This document shows positions 42,061 through 52,407 of a stretch of DNA of 64,000 nucleotides, piece by piece. The stretch lies in NCBI GenBank assembly GCA_900753315.1, contig CAADYP010000006.1:21792-85791 (forward strand). The letters are read 5' to 3'. The notes under the pieces were generated by a model. It ran no database searches and was not told the origin of the DNA. It worked only from the letters and a program-made list of their open reading frames with translations. The stretch is from Clostridia bacterium (GTDB lineage Bacteria > Bacillota > Clostridia > Christensenellales > UBA1242). The translations under genes were made by a program, and so were the position numbers. Numbering within the stretch: the stretch's first letter is position 1; every line of letters starts with the position of its first letter.

Positions 42061-43584
42061 TTATTTCAACGAACTCGCCAACACGACAATAGGATTGTCA
42101 ACTCCTTTCTTTTGTTCAAAACTGTTGTCTAATGCGACATTTATTGAAGAGTTTATCATATCACTAACATATTTTTCTTGTTGTTTCTCATTAAGCCCAA
42201 ATGCCTCTCCAAGATTATATAACGCATTAATAATGCAGTTTGGAGAAATCGTGCTAGCATATTCTTTTGTCATTCTAAAATTAAATCTCAAATTGTCGCT
42301 TTCTTTTGTGAAATTGTCCATATTTTGTTTGGCAATTTGTTTTGATTCATTGTCTTTTATCACAAATTTTCTTGCAATTCTCTTATTTGGCTTAAATTGT
42401 TCTGCCTTTCTATGCAAAAACTGAACGACCTCATCATCAGTAAATCCATAGTCTTCCATCATATATTTGATAAGTTTTTGTGTCTTTTCAAGCATCCTGT
42501 CAGATGAATAATCATCTATCATGATTTCAGAATACATATCTTCACAGAAGCGGTTGATTTGTTTCAATTCCTCTTTTCCTATTGGCACTCTAATTGTCCC
42601 TGTTTGACATCGCGTTTGGTCAATTTGGTCAATAATGATATCATCAAAAATTCTAACAAAGAAATCTTGTCTACCTGCCAAAATTTTTAATGCTCTTTCT
42701 TCCAGAGCTTTGTTTACGACATTAACATTGTCACTGATTTGTTTCAACTCTTTCTTAAACAAAATATCTCTAAGACTTGCATCAATAGTTTGGACATAAA
42801 TAGAACTGTTATAAAGCCTTTCAATGTCAGAATATTTCATACAAGAATACAAAATTGATGTCTCTTGTGTTGATTCCTTTCTGCAATCCCAACAAGAATC
42901 TGCATAATAAATCCCACAAATGCCATATTTAGGGTCATTTATCCAAACGCTGTTGTTTGCATGGTATCCAATTGTTCCATCTCCGTGTCTAATTTCAACA
43001 TATTGAACAGCACAAGGGATATCAAGTCTCGTGCACAATTCCTTTAAAATTCTGGCAAATCCGACACAAACGATTTTGTCTCCCGTCAAAACAGGAATAA
43101 TATTTCTTGATTGGTCAGGAGATTTTTTATTGTCTTTATAGAAAAAGTCAGTTGCATATTGATAAGCAAACAAATATTTTTCAAATGGTGACAATTCTCT
43201 GCCCTTTATTCTTGCGTCTTTTATGGATTTAACCCAACCATTAAGTTTTCTGCTGGCTTCAACACCACTTTCAACAGAATACCCGCCTTCAAAAATCAAA
43301 TTTTTGTTGTGTTTTTGTCTCATCATGTTGACATTTTCTATCAAGATTTTAGTTTCTCTTTCGTCATACAATTCTTGTGTCTTTGCATCTGTATTTGCAA
43401 TAGTAAATGTAGCATTAGGCAAATTTTTGCACATATATTCCAAAAATTCTCTATCAAGTGCAACTTCTCTGGTCATACAAAAATTATACACATGATTCAA
43501 GACATCATGTGTGGCACAAAACTCTTCGAGTTCTTCTAGTGTGGCATTTTTTATCAAAACCCTATTGTCAAGATCACAAACCAT
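42061..43584 (-). CDS. Transglutaminase-like (papain-fold) protein, unknown role
   Basis: A 507-residue soluble protein without signal peptide. The central part has a transglutaminase-core pattern: Cys173 in KIVCVGFARILKELC, His208 in TIGYHANNSVWIND, and Asp217 or Asp229 (YYADSCWDC) as third residue. Spacing fits the Cys-His-Asp triad of bacterial transglutaminase-like cysteine proteases, which may cleave or cross-link peptides. The 170 residues before and 270 after are helical and unrecognised. SD AAAGGAAG. It sits 36 bases after the helical protein gene and 26 before alkaline phosphatase. Cytoplasmic location beside a secreted phosphatase makes the shared role unclear. Confidence 0.7.
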   Translation of the reverse strand: MVCDLDNRVLIKNATLEELEEFCATHDVLNHVYNFCMTREVALDREFLEYMCKNLPNATFTIANTDAKTQELYDERETKILIENVNMMRQKHNKNLIFEGGYSVESGVEASRKLNGWVKSIKDARIKGRELSPFEKYLFAYQYATDFFYKDNKKSPDQSRNIIPVLTGDKIVCVGFARILKELCTRLDIPCAVQYVEIRHGDGTIGYHANNSVWINDPKYGICGIYYADSCWDCRKESTQETSILYSCMKYSDIERLYNSSIYVQTIDASLRDILFKKELKQISDNVNVVNKALEERALKILAGRQDFFVRIFDDIIIDQIDQTRCQTGTIRVPIGKEELKQINRFCEDMYSEIMIDDYSSDRMLEKTQKLIKYMMEDYGFTDDEVVQFLHRKAEQFKPNKRIARKFVIKDNESKQIAKQNMDNFTKESDNLRFNFRMTKEYASTISPNCIINALYNLGEAFGLNEKQQEKYVSDMINSSINVALDNSFEQKKGVDNPIVVLASSLK

Positions 43585-43620
43585 AACTTCTTCCTTTATT
43601 TAAGAATATCACAAAATTAT

Positions 43621-44571
43621 TTAAAAGTGCAAATCGTTTACATCATTTTTATCAACATCAACTGTTGCTTTTTCTGCATCAGTTCTCTTTTCTTCTTTCT
43701 TTTCAAATGAAGAGAACTCATCAACCAAATCTCTATCCAAAAGTGGTGTGTTGGCAATTTCAATAAGAGCATTAAATGCTTTCTTTTGTGCCCCTTTAGA
43801 TGTGCTTGTCATTGCTATGCTGTTGAAAGCGAAACTATCAACCACTGCCTCACATTCCATATTTCTGTAAGCTTTAAGTGCGGATTTCATAAATGAATAA
43901 ATTTTTTCTCGTCCAACAAAACTGCCGGCTTCTTTTGTAACAAAATTTTCTTTTGTCATCAAATAATAGTCAGGTTCTTTTGAAAATTCCAAGAAAATAC
44001 TTGCATCGAGCATATCAAACTCTTTGAGAAAGCGTCTATAATATCCAACCTGCGCCCCCATAATTGCCTTTGCATAATCAGTGTTTTTAAAATTTGTAAA
44101 AAGCCATTTATAATTGTTGTATGCCTCGGCAAGTTGTCCTTTTTGGTATTTATATTTGCTGAAAAATCCAGACATGGTTCTATAAACATCTTTGGTGTGT
44201 TTGTTTGCAATTACCAACTCTTGCATAAGCTCAGCAATACAAGTAATATTTTCTCTGCCAAAGACCATTATGTTGTCATTTGAATGGAGTGCTGCAATAA
44301 CTTCCCATTCTTCTGGGGTTTTTGCATCATCTCTCTTTTCTATTTCAGTTGCAAGAGCAACCATTTCTTTATCTCTTTCAATTGGTTTTTTAGCAAACAA
44401 ATAAGCAGACAGTGCATGCAACTGTCCTTTTTTTGCAAGTTTTTTCATTGCTTCTTCGATTTCTTCAAAATCTCCTGTCACCAAATATCTTGCATAAAGC
44501 ACAGCATAATCATGTAAACTGCTTTCATTTTTGATAAATTTGTTGTCAAGTCTCAACAAAATTTCACTCAT
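43621..44571 (-). CDS. Helical repeat-like protein, unknown function
   Basis: A 316-residue soluble protein, first gene of the operon with the transglutaminase-like protein and alkaline phosphatase. It looks all-helical, with Ala/Leu/Tyr-rich helices such as SLHDYAVLYARYLVTGDFEE and QLHALSAYLFAKK in the first 75 residues. They resemble TPR or Sel1 hairpins but are not convincing matches. The tail is Lys/Asp-rich. The ATG at 44571 follows GAGGAG by five bases; a longer frame up to 44607 lacks an SD. Function unknown. Confidence 0.7.
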   Translation of the reverse strand: MSEILLRLDNKFIKNESSLHDYAVLYARYLVTGDFEEIEEAMKKLAKKGQLHALSAYLFAKKPIERDKEMVALATEIEKRDDAKTPEEWEVIAALHSNDNIMVFGRENITCIAELMQELVIANKHTKDVYRTMSGFFSKYKYQKGQLAEAYNNYKWLFTNFKNTDYAKAIMGAQVGYYRRFLKEFDMLDASIFLEFSKEPDYYLMTKENFVTKEAGSFVGREKIYSFMKSALKAYRNMECEAVVDSFAFNSIAMTSTSKGAQKKAFNALIEIANTPLLDRDLVDEFSSFEKKEEKRTDAEKATVDVDKNDVNDLHF

Positions 44572-44597
44572 AAAACTCCTCACTTTTCTATAATATA

Positions 44598-44626
44598 ATT
44601 TTATCATATTGTTTTTTCAATTTCAA
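44598..44626 (-). promoter_or_regulatory. Promoter of the helical/transglutaminase-like/phosphatase operon
   Basis: -35 TTGAAA (44621-44626), 17-base spacer, -10 TAAAAT (44598-44603) with TG one base upstream, 27 bases before the ATG. Confidence 0.72.
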
Positions 44627-44770
44627 TACCCTATTTATGTTTTAATTTTTGATTATTCACACCAAAAAACACAACAAAAATTTTCATTGGGAGATTTTGC
44701 ATCAAAAGATGTTTCCGTCCTTAAATGCAAAATTTTATCCCAAAAACAAAACTCAAAGGCAAAAACAGTC

Positions 44771-44803
44771 AAACAAAAAAGACCTCCAAATTGGAAGTCT
44801 TTT
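44771..44803 (-). terminator. Terminator of rpoBC
   Basis: On the minus strand AAAAGACTTCC and GGAGGTCTTTT form an 11-bp stem with a five-base loop, then a T run, 13 bases after the rpoC stop. Confidence 0.9.
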
Positions 44804-44815
44804 ATTTTATAGATT

Positions 44816-47800
44816 TTAGCCAACAACTGTTTCGTCTGTTTCAACTTTAACAGGAACAACTGTTCTATATTTTTTAAGTCCAGAACCAGCAGGGATAAGT
44901 TTTCCGATGATAACATTCTCCTTTACACCCAAAAGGTTATCGACCTTACCTTTAATAGCAGCATCTGTCAAAACTCTTGATGTTTCTTGGAATGATGATG
45001 CAGAAAGGAATGATTCAGTAGAAAGTGAAGCCTTTGTAATACCAAGAAGTATTCTTCTTGCGATTGCAGGTCTTCCACCAGCCTTCAACACTCTTTCGTT
45101 TTCTTCTTCACAACGAGAAATGTCAACAACTTCACCAGAAAGAAGATTTGTATCTCCAGAATCTTCAATCTTAACTTTCTTAAGCATCTGTCTAATGATA
45201 ATTTCAACGTGTTTGTCGTTAACCTTAACATCTTGGCTACGATAAACAGAGATAACTTCTGAAAGCAAATATTGTTGAAGTCCCTTAAGACCTTTTGTAA
45301 CAAGCAAGTCAGCTGGATTGATTGCACCAGCAGTAAGTTGTGTTCCAGGTTCAACAGATTGACCGTTCTTAACTTGCAATACAGCAGGCTTTCTTACTTC
45401 GTAGTCAATGTCGCCTTCGCCAGTAACGATAGAAATATAATAGTTTTTAGCATCTTCAGAGATTTTAACCTTACCAGAAACCTCTGACAACAAACATTCA
45501 CCCTTTGGTCTTCTTGCTTCAAAGATTTCTTCAACTCTAGGAAGACCTTGTGTAATATCGGCAGCAACCGCAGCACCACCAGTGTGGAAGGTTCTCATAG
45601 TAAGCTGTGTTCCAGGTTCACCAATTGATTGAGCAGCAATAATACCAACTGCTTCACCAAGAGTAACCATCTCTTTCCCTGCCAAGCTTCTTCCATAACA
45701 TTTTGCACAAACGCCATGTTTGCAACGGCAAGTAATAAGTGAACGAATTTGAACTTCTTTAATTCCAGCCTTAACAATTCTTGAAGCTTGTTCTTTTGAA
45801 ATCATTGTATTTGCAGGAACAATAACTTCTTTTGTTTTAGGGTCAACGACATCATCAACGGCGACTCTTCCGTAAATTCTTTCGTCCAAACCTTCTTGAA
45901 CAACTCCGTCTTTTACGAGGTCAGTAACTACAACGCCCTTAACTTTTTCGCCTGTTTCAGCAAAGCAGTCTTCAGTTGTGATAACGACATCTTGCGCGAT
46001 ATCAACAAGTCTTCTTGTCAAATAACCAGAGTCAGCTGTCTTCAAGGCAGTATCTGACAAACCTTTACGAGAACCACGAGAGTTGATGAAGTATTCGATT
46101 GGAGTAAGTCCTTGTTTAAATGATGACTTAATAGGTGTATCGTTCTTAACACCAGATGCAGTAGCTTTAATACCAATCATACCGCAGTCTTGGTTAAGCT
46201 GTGTGTTGTTACCACGAGCACCAGAAAGCACCATCAAACTAAATGGATTGAATGTATCCAAATCTTTTACAACGGCATTTTGAACATGTTGAACGGCATC
46301 GTTCCAAATGTTAACGTTTTCACTAACCTTTTCATCAAGTGTGATAAGTCCACGACGAAGCAATTTTTCATTTTCCAAAACTTTTGCTTCAGCTTCCTTC
46401 AAGATTTCTGCTTTTTCTTTTGGTTCTACGATATCGTAGATGTTTACAGAAATTGAAGCAAGTGTAGAATATTTATAGCCAATATCTTTAAGTCTATCAA
46501 CGAGTTTAGAACATTCTGTTGTGCCAAACTTGTCATAGCAGTCAGCAACAATCTTCTTCAATTCTTTCTTCATAACTGGTTTGTTGATTTCAAGGTCACA
46601 GATGTTTTCTGGATTGCTTCTATCAACATATCCCAAATTTTGAGGAATGATGTTGTTAAACAAAATTCTACCGACAGATGTTGTAATTCTCTTTGTATAT
46701 GTTTTTCCGTCAACTTCTTTTGAAAGTCTAACAGTAATTTCTGCTTGCAAATCCAAGTTTTGTGTTTGGTAAGCATAGATTACTTCATTTTTAGATGCAA
46801 AGATTGAGCCTTCGCCCTTTGCGCCTGGTTTAATCAATGTCAAATAATAGCATCCCAAAACGACGTCTTGTGCTGGTGTAACGATAGGTTCACCATCAGA
46901 CAATTTCAAGATGTTGTTTGAAGCGAGCATCAATGTTCTTGCTTCAGTTCTTGCATCAATAGAAAGTGGAATATGGACAGGCATTTGGTCACCATCGAAG
47001 TCAGCGTTGAACGCAGCACAAACAGATGGGTGAAGTTTAATAGCCTTTCCTTCAACAAGGACAGGTTCAAATGCTTGAACAGAAAGTCTGTGAAGTGTAG
47101 GAGCACGGTTCAACAAAACTGGGTGATCCTTAATAACATCAGCCAAAACGTCCCAAACGATTGGTTTTTCTCTTTCAATCATACGTTTTGCACTCTTGAT
47201 GTTGTTTGATTGGTTCAAATCAATAAGTCTGTTGATAATAAATGGTTTAAAAAGTTCAAGAGCCATCTCTTTTGGAAGACCGCATTGATACATTTTAAGT
47301 TCTGGTCCAACGACAATAACAGAACGTCCAGAATAGTCAACACGTTTTCCAAGCAAGTTTTGTCTAAAACGACCTTGTTTACCGCCGAGCATAGCAGTAA
47401 GTGACTTCAAATCTCTTTGTTTAGAACCTTGAACAGGTTTTCCACGCTTACCATTGTCAATCAAGTTGTCAACAGCTTCTTGAAGCATTCTCTTTTCGTT
47501 TCTGATGATAACATCAGGTGCTCCAAGTTCCATAAGTTTTTTCAAACGATTGTTTCTGTTGATAACACGACGATACAAATCGTTCAAATCGCTTGTAGCA
47601 TATCTTCCGCCATCCAATGGAACCATAGGTCTCAAATCTGGTGGAATAACTGGAATAACATCCAAAACCATCCATGTAGGATTGTTTCCGCTCTTTCTAA
47701 ATGACTCAACAACATCCAATTTCTTGGCAGCCTTAATTTTTCTTTGTCCTTTAGAATTTTTGATTTCTTCTTTAAGTTCGCCACTTTCTTTGTCAAGATT

Positions 47801-48349
47801 TACTTCGCCCAAAAGTTTTTTGATTGCTTCTGCGCCCATTCCTGCTTCGAAACTGCCATAACCATATTTTTCAACAGCGTCACGATATTCTTTATCGTTG
47901 AGGATTTGCTTGTATTCCAAATCAGTATTTTTAGGGTCTGTAACAATATAATTGATATAATAAACTACTTGTTCCAAAGTTTTTGGAGTCAAGTCAAGCA
48001 AAGTTCCAATTCTTGAAGGAACAGATCTAAAATACCAAAGGTGTGTACATGGAGCAGCAAGTTCGATGTGACCCATTCTTTCACGTCTTACCTTGCTTCT
48101 AGTAACTTCAACCCCACACTTATCACAGACAACACCACGATAACGGATTCTCTTATATTTTCCGCAATGGCATTCCCAGTCCTTTTTAGGTCCAAAAATC
48201 TTTTCACAGAAAAGTCCGTCTTTTTCAGGTTTTTGAGTTCTGTAATTGATAGTTTCTGGTTTTGTTACTTCACCATGAGACCATTCTCTGATTTTTTCAG
48301 GTGATGCAATTCCTATTTTAATTTTTTCAAAGTTATTAAGTTCAAACAT
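44816..48349 (-). CDS. rpoC: DNA-directed RNA polymerase subunit beta'
   Basis: A 1177-residue catalytic subunit of RNA polymerase. The N-terminal zinc ribbon ([21 protein letters not shown]), clamp, the catalytic NADFDGD loop ([18 protein letters not shown], about residues 445-465), bridge helix and the trigger-loop region near [18 protein letters not shown] are all present. The second zinc site [13 protein letters not shown] is intact. Length is normal for Bacillota without large insertions. AAGGGGAA lies before the ATG at 48349. It follows rpoB by 45 bases. Confidence 0.98.
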   Translation of the reverse strand: MFELNNFEKIKIGIASPEKIREWSHGEVTKPETINYRTQKPEKDGLFCEKIFGPKKDWECHCGKYKRIRYRGVVCDKCGVEVTRSKVRRERMGHIELAAPCTHLWYFRSVPSRIGTLLDLTPKTLEQVVYYINYIVTDPKNTDLEYKQILNDKEYRDAVEKYGYGSFEAGMGAEAIKKLLGEVNLDKESGELKEEIKNSKGQRKIKAAKKLDVVESFRKSGNNPTWMVLDVIPVIPPDLRPMVPLDGGRYATSDLNDLYRRVINRNNRLKKLMELGAPDVIIRNEKRMLQEAVDNLIDNGKRGKPVQGSKQRDLKSLTAMLGGKQGRFRQNLLGKRVDYSGRSVIVVGPELKMYQCGLPKEMALELFKPFIINRLIDLNQSNNIKSAKRMIEREKPIVWDVLADVIKDHPVLLNRAPTLHRLSVQAFEPVLVEGKAIKLHPSVCAAFNADFDGDQMPVHIPLSIDARTEARTLMLASNNILKLSDGEPIVTPAQDVVLGCYYLTLIKPGAKGEGSIFASKNEVIYAYQTQNLDLQAEITVRLSKEVDGKTYTKRITTSVGRILFNNIIPQNLGYVDRSNPENICDLEINKPVMKKELKKIVADCYDKFGTTECSKLVDRLKDIGYKYSTLASISVNIYDIVEPKEKAEILKEAEAKVLENEKLLRRGLITLDEKVSENVNIWNDAVQHVQNAVVKDLDTFNPFSLMVLSGARGNNTQLNQDCGMIGIKATASGVKNDTPIKSSFKQGLTPIEYFINSRGSRKGLSDTALKTADSGYLTRRLVDIAQDVVITTEDCFAETGEKVKGVVVTDLVKDGVVQEGLDERIYGRVAVDDVVDPKTKEVIVPANTMISKEQASRIVKAGIKEVQIRSLITCRCKHGVCAKCYGRSLAGKEMVTLGEAVGIIAAQSIGEPGTQLTMRTFHTGGAAVAADITQGLPRVEEIFEARRPKGECLLSEVSGKVKISEDAKNYYISIVTGEGDIDYEVRKPAVLQVKNGQSVEPGTQLTAGAINPADLLVTKGLKGLQQYLLSEVISVYRSQDVKVNDKHVEIIIRQMLKKVKIEDSGDTNLLSGEVVDISRCEEENERVLKAGGRPAIARRILLGITKASLSTESFLSASSFQETSRVLTDAAIKGKVDNLLGVKENVIIGKLIPAGSGLKKYRTVVPVKVETDETVVG

Positions 48350-48394
48350 ATTGTATTCCCCTTAATTTTTTACATGAACATATGTTCACATTTT

Positions 48395-51300
48395 TTATTC
48401 GTCAAAATCTCCAAAATCATCAAACAAGTCGATATCATCAAGTCCAGAAGATGGCATTGAAGTTTCTTCTTCAATTTCTTTTTGAACATCTGTCTTTTCG
48501 TCTGTGTCTGAAATCATGTCGTCAATATCAATAGTAACATTCTTCAAATCTTTCTCAACTTCTGCGTCAAGTCCAACCTTGTCTTGTTCGTCTTGAGAAA
48601 GTTCAGGAAGTTCGATTTCTTCATCATTTTCAGTCAAAATCTTGACATCAAGTGCAAGAGCTTGCAATTCTTTTACCAAAACTTTGAATGATTCAGGTAT
48701 TCCTGGTTCTGCGATTGGTTGTCCTTTTACGATAGCTTCAAATGTCTTAACTCTTCCTACAACGTCATCTGACTTAACAGTGAGCATTTCTTGAAGAACA
48801 TGAGATGCACCATAAGCTTCCAAAGCCCAAACTTCCATTTCCCCAAATCTTTGTCCACCGAAGAGAGCTTTACCACCAAGTGGTTGTTGAGTGATGAGTG
48901 AGTATGGTCCAATAGAACGAGCATGAATCTTGCTGTCAACCATGTGGTTAAGTTTAAGCATATATTTCATACCAATAGTTGTCTTATTTGCAAAAGGTTC
49001 ACCGGTTCTTCCATCATAAAGTTGAACTTTTCCGTCTTGTGGGAAGTTGTTTTCAACCATAAGTTGCTGAATTTTTTCAGCATCAGCACCATCAAAGTCA
49101 GGTGTAGCAACCTTCCAGCCAAGTGAGCCAGCAACAAGTCCCAAATGCACTTCCAAAACTTGTCCCAAGTTCATACGTGAAGGAACGCCCAATGGGTTCA
49201 ACACGATATCAAGTGGACGGCCGTTTGCCATAAATGGCATATCAGCTTCAGGCATAATAATTGAAATACATCCTTTGTTTCCGTAACGTCCGCTCATCTT
49301 ATCGCCGACAGAGAGTTTTCTCTTTTGAGCAATAAAGACTTTTACAAGTTCGTTTACACCAGGTTCAAGTTCGTCTTTATTCTTTCTGCTAAACACTTGA
49401 ACATCAACGACAACACCACCCTTACCGTGTTGAACACGAAGTGATGTATCTCTAACTTCTCTTGCCTTTTCACCAAAGATAGCACGAAGCAATCTTTCTT
49501 CAGGAGAGAGTTCTGTTTCTCCCTTAGGAGTAACTTTCCCGACCAAGATGTCTCCAGAACGAACTTCAGCACCAATTCTAATGATACCATTTTCGTCAAG
49601 GTTTTTAAGGGCATCTTCGCCAAGGTTTGGAATATCTCTTGTGATTTGTTCATCACCGAGTTTTGTAGTTCTACATTTAAGTTCTTCTGTCTTTAAGCAG
49701 ATAGAAGTGAAGACATCTTCCTTAACCAATCTTTCGTTAATCAAGATAGCATCTTCGTAGTTGTATCCTTCCCAGTTCATATAACCGACAAGGACGTTTT
49801 TGCCAAGGGCAAGTTCACCGTTATCAGTTGAATAACCATCAATAATAACTTCACCCTTCTTAACTTGTTCACCCTTAACAACACATGGTTTTTGGTTGAA
49901 GCAAGTTTCATCGTTTGTTTTGTCAAACTTAATCAAATTGTAAATGTCAACTTCGCCTTTAACATTTTTGATACGAACTTCATCAGCACTTACATAGATT
50001 ACTTCACCATCTTCTCTAGCAAGTTGTGTATAACCGCAGTCATGAGCAACTTTTGCTTCCATACCAGTTCCAACGATAGGAGCTTCTGGTCTAAGAAGAG
50101 GCACAGCTTGACGTTGCATGTTTGCGCCCATGAGCGCACGGTTTGCTTCGTTGCTGTTTACAAATGGAATAAGTGATGTAGCAACAGAGATAAATTGTCT
50201 TGGAGAAGCATCAACAAAATCAACTTGTTTTGCAGGCACTTCAATAGCATAGTCTTTATGACGACACATAACTCTCTTGTTTACAAATCTGCCTTCTTCA
50301 TCAAGTGGTTCTGTCGCTTGAGCGATGTAAGCAGTATCTTCAATATCAGCCATGAAATATTCACATTCATTTGAAACGACACCTGTTTCTTTGTTAACTC
50401 TTCTGTATGGAGTTTCAAGGAAACCATATTCGTTTACTTTTGCATAACTTGTCAAAGTGTTAACAAGTCCGATAGCTTGTCCTTCTGGAGTTTCGATAGG
50501 GCAAATTCTACCATAGTTTGTGTAGTGAATATCACGAACTTCAGCATCAGCTCTTTCTTTCTTAATACCGCCAGGACCTACAGCTGATACACGGCGTTTT
50601 TGTGTAATTCCTGAAAGTGGGTTAACTTGGTCCATAAGTTGAGACAACTGTGAAGAAGCCACGAAATCACGGAGTGCTCTGTTAATAGCCTTTGGATTTA
50701 CGATTTGTCTTGGAGTAACTTCTGAAAGTTCTTTTCCTTGCAATGTTTCTCTAACATTTGCAACAAGTTTTGTTACACCAGAACGGAAGTGGTCATAGAA
50801 AAGTTCGCCAACAGTTGCAATTCTCTTGTTTGACAAGTGTTCAATCTTGTCTGTCTTTGCAATATCTTCCAAAACATCAAGATACATGCTGATTGCAGCC
50901 AAAATATCGTCCATAGTAAGAGTTGTAATCATCAAATCTTTTGCATGTTCTTTGATTGCTTGCATTCTCTTTTCTTTTGTCTTGTTTTCTTTAAGAATTT
51001 CAGCAAGAACAGGATAATAAACTTCTTCTAAAATGCCCAAACTCTTTTCATCACAAGGGAAGACATCAGAAAGTCTAACTCTGTTGTTTCCTCTCATAAG
51101 ATATTTTTTGTCTGAAAGTTGAATCCAAACTTCGTTTACACCGCTTGCTTTAATCTTGTGTGCGATTTCTGGGGTTGCTTCTTGTCCAGCTTTTGCGATA
51201 AGTTCGCCATCAGGAGAAACAACATCTTCAGCCAAGATATGTCCCAAAACTCTCTTTTCAATAGAGAATTTTTTGTTAAGATTGTATCTTCCAACTCTAG

Positions 51301-52102
51301 AGAGGTTATACCATTGATCAGAGAAGAACCACAAGTTTAAATAGCTTCTTGTTGTTTCTGCAGATGGAACATCAGCAGGTCTTGTCTTCTTTGCAAATTC
51401 CAAAAGAGCTTCTTCTTGTGTGTTTTGAGTCTCTTTTTCCAAAACATTTTTGATAAGCCTATGTCCGCCAAACAATTTTGAAATTTCATCAGCAGAATAA
51501 CCAAAACATTTAAGGAAAAGTCCAAGGGTGATTTTGTGTTTTCTATCCAAAACAACTTTCAAAACTTCGTTTGCACCTTGTTCAAATTCAATATACATAC
51601 CACGCTTTGGAATAATTTGCCCATGCAAAGTTGTGTTGTCTCTTGACTTATCTCTCAAAAGATAATAATTTGGAGATTTGATAATTTGGTTTACGACAAC
51701 TCTTTCAACACCATTGAAAATGAAAGAACAGTCTTCTGTCATATAAGGGATATCTCCCAAGAAAACAACATCTTCAACTGCTTGACCTGTTTCTTCAACA
51801 ACGAAACGAGTCTTCACATTGAGTGGAATTGAATAAGTAGCACTTCTTCTCTTGCATTCCTTCTTGTCATACTTTGGTTTTGCACTTGTGTCAACGTCAA
51901 GAAAATAAAGTTTTGCCTTTCCAGAATAATCAATGATAGGAGAAAATTCATCAAGGACTTCCTTGATGCCATTTTCAATAAAATCCTTATACGAGTTTCT
52001 TTGGATTTCAAGAAGTGGTGGGATATCGATATAATCTTTTAGTTGAGCAAAGGTATATCTCTCAGTTTTTCCAAATTTTTCTTTTTTCATAATATTAGAC
52101 AT
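48395..52102 (-). CDS. rpoB: DNA-directed RNA polymerase subunit beta
   Basis: A 1235-residue RNA polymerase subunit. Protrusion, lobe and fork motifs are present, including SSQLSQLMDQVNPLSGIT, VSAVGPGGIKKERADAEV, YGRICPIETPEGQAIGL and the flap and switch regions to KALFGGQRFGEMEVWALEA. In rifampicin cluster I the residue equivalent to E. coli His526 is Gln (CAA at 50602-50600), and position 518 is Val; Asp516 and Ser531 are kept. The C-terminal tail is Asp/Glu-rich. The start at 52102 has GGGGGAG. rplJ/rplL are not upstream, unlike the usual rpoBC operon. Confidence 0.98.
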   Translation of the reverse strand: MSNIMKKEKFGKTERYTFAQLKDYIDIPPLLEIQRNSYKDFIENGIKEVLDEFSPIIDYSGKAKLYFLDVDTSAKPKYDKKECKRRSATYSIPLNVKTRFVVEETGQAVEDVVFLGDIPYMTEDCSFIFNGVERVVVNQIIKSPNYYLLRDKSRDNTTLHGQIIPKRGMYIEFEQGANEVLKVVLDRKHKITLGLFLKCFGYSADEISKLFGGHRLIKNVLEKETQNTQEEALLEFAKKTRPADVPSAETTRSYLNLWFFSDQWYNLSRVGRYNLNKKFSIEKRVLGHILAEDVVSPDGELIAKAGQEATPEIAHKIKASGVNEVWIQLSDKKYLMRGNNRVRLSDVFPCDEKSLGILEEVYYPVLAEILKENKTKEKRMQAIKEHAKDLMITTLTMDDILAAISMYLDVLEDIAKTDKIEHLSNKRIATVGELFYDHFRSGVTKLVANVRETLQGKELSEVTPRQIVNPKAINRALRDFVASSQLSQLMDQVNPLSGITQKRRVSAVGPGGIKKERADAEVRDIHYTNYGRICPIETPEGQAIGLVNTLTSYAKVNEYGFLETPYRRVNKETGVVSNECEYFMADIEDTAYIAQATEPLDEEGRFVNKRVMCRHKDYAIEVPAKQVDFVDASPRQFISVATSLIPFVNSNEANRALMGANMQRQAVPLLRPEAPIVGTGMEAKVAHDCGYTQLAREDGEVIYVSADEVRIKNVKGEVDIYNLIKFDKTNDETCFNQKPCVVKGEQVKKGEVIIDGYSTDNGELALGKNVLVGYMNWEGYNYEDAILINERLVKEDVFTSICLKTEELKCRTTKLGDEQITRDIPNLGEDALKNLDENGIIRIGAEVRSGDILVGKVTPKGETELSPEERLLRAIFGEKAREVRDTSLRVQHGKGGVVVDVQVFSRKNKDELEPGVNELVKVFIAQKRKLSVGDKMSGRYGNKGCISIIMPEADMPFMANGRPLDIVLNPLGVPSRMNLGQVLEVHLGLVAGSLGWKVATPDFDGADAEKIQQLMVENNFPQDGKVQLYDGRTGEPFANKTTIGMKYMLKLNHMVDSKIHARSIGPYSLITQQPLGGKALFGGQRFGEMEVWALEAYGASHVLQEMLTVKSDDVVGRVKTFEAIVKGQPIAEPGIPESFKVLVKELQALALDVKILTENDEEIELPELSQDEQDKVGLDAEVEKDLKNVTIDIDDMISDTDEKTDVQKEIEEETSMPSSGLDDIDLFDDFGDFDE

Positions 52103-52120
52103 AATTACAACTCCCCCAAT

Positions 52121-52166
52121 AAATTAAAAAAAGGAATATGGGGCAAAAAAAATACCTCATTATTCC
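52121..52166 (-). promoter_or_regulatory. Terminator-like hairpin in the rpoB leader (possible attenuator)
   Basis: On the minus strand GGAATA and TATTCC pair, with GG/CC inside, followed at once by T7 (52126-52132), then the rpoB SD. Placed between the promoter and rpoB, it could end transcription early unless relieved. Confidence 0.55.
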
Positions 52167-52222
52167 TCGTTTTTCAGTTAAAATAGTAAAAATTCTTTAA
52201 CATTACAATAACTAACCATTTA

Positions 52223-52252
52223 ATTATAACAAATTCCAAGCAGGAAAGTCAA
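52223..52252 (-). promoter_or_regulatory. Promoter of rpoBC
   Basis: -35 TTGACT (52247-52252), 18-base spacer, perfect -10 TATAAT (52223-52228), about 120 bases before rpoB. Confidence 0.82.
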
Positions 52253-52359
52253 TAGTTTTTCAAAACTTTTTCAAATAATCTTCTTAATAAAATTTATTTT
52301 TCCATTTACTAAATTGATTATATCATATGTTATCAAATTTAATCAAACGTTTTTTAAAG

Positions 52360-52401
52360 AAAAACAAAAAAATGTGCAAGCTGAAAAACTTACACACTTT
52401 T
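52360..52401 (-). terminator. Terminator of the giant lipoprotein gene
   Basis: On the minus strand AAAAGTGTGTAAG and CTTGCACATTTTT pair over 13 bases (two G-U), then a T run, seven bases after the stop. The region 52103-52407 holds this terminator, the rpoBC promoter and the rpoB leader hairpin. Confidence 0.85.
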
Positions 52402-52407
52402 ATTTAT

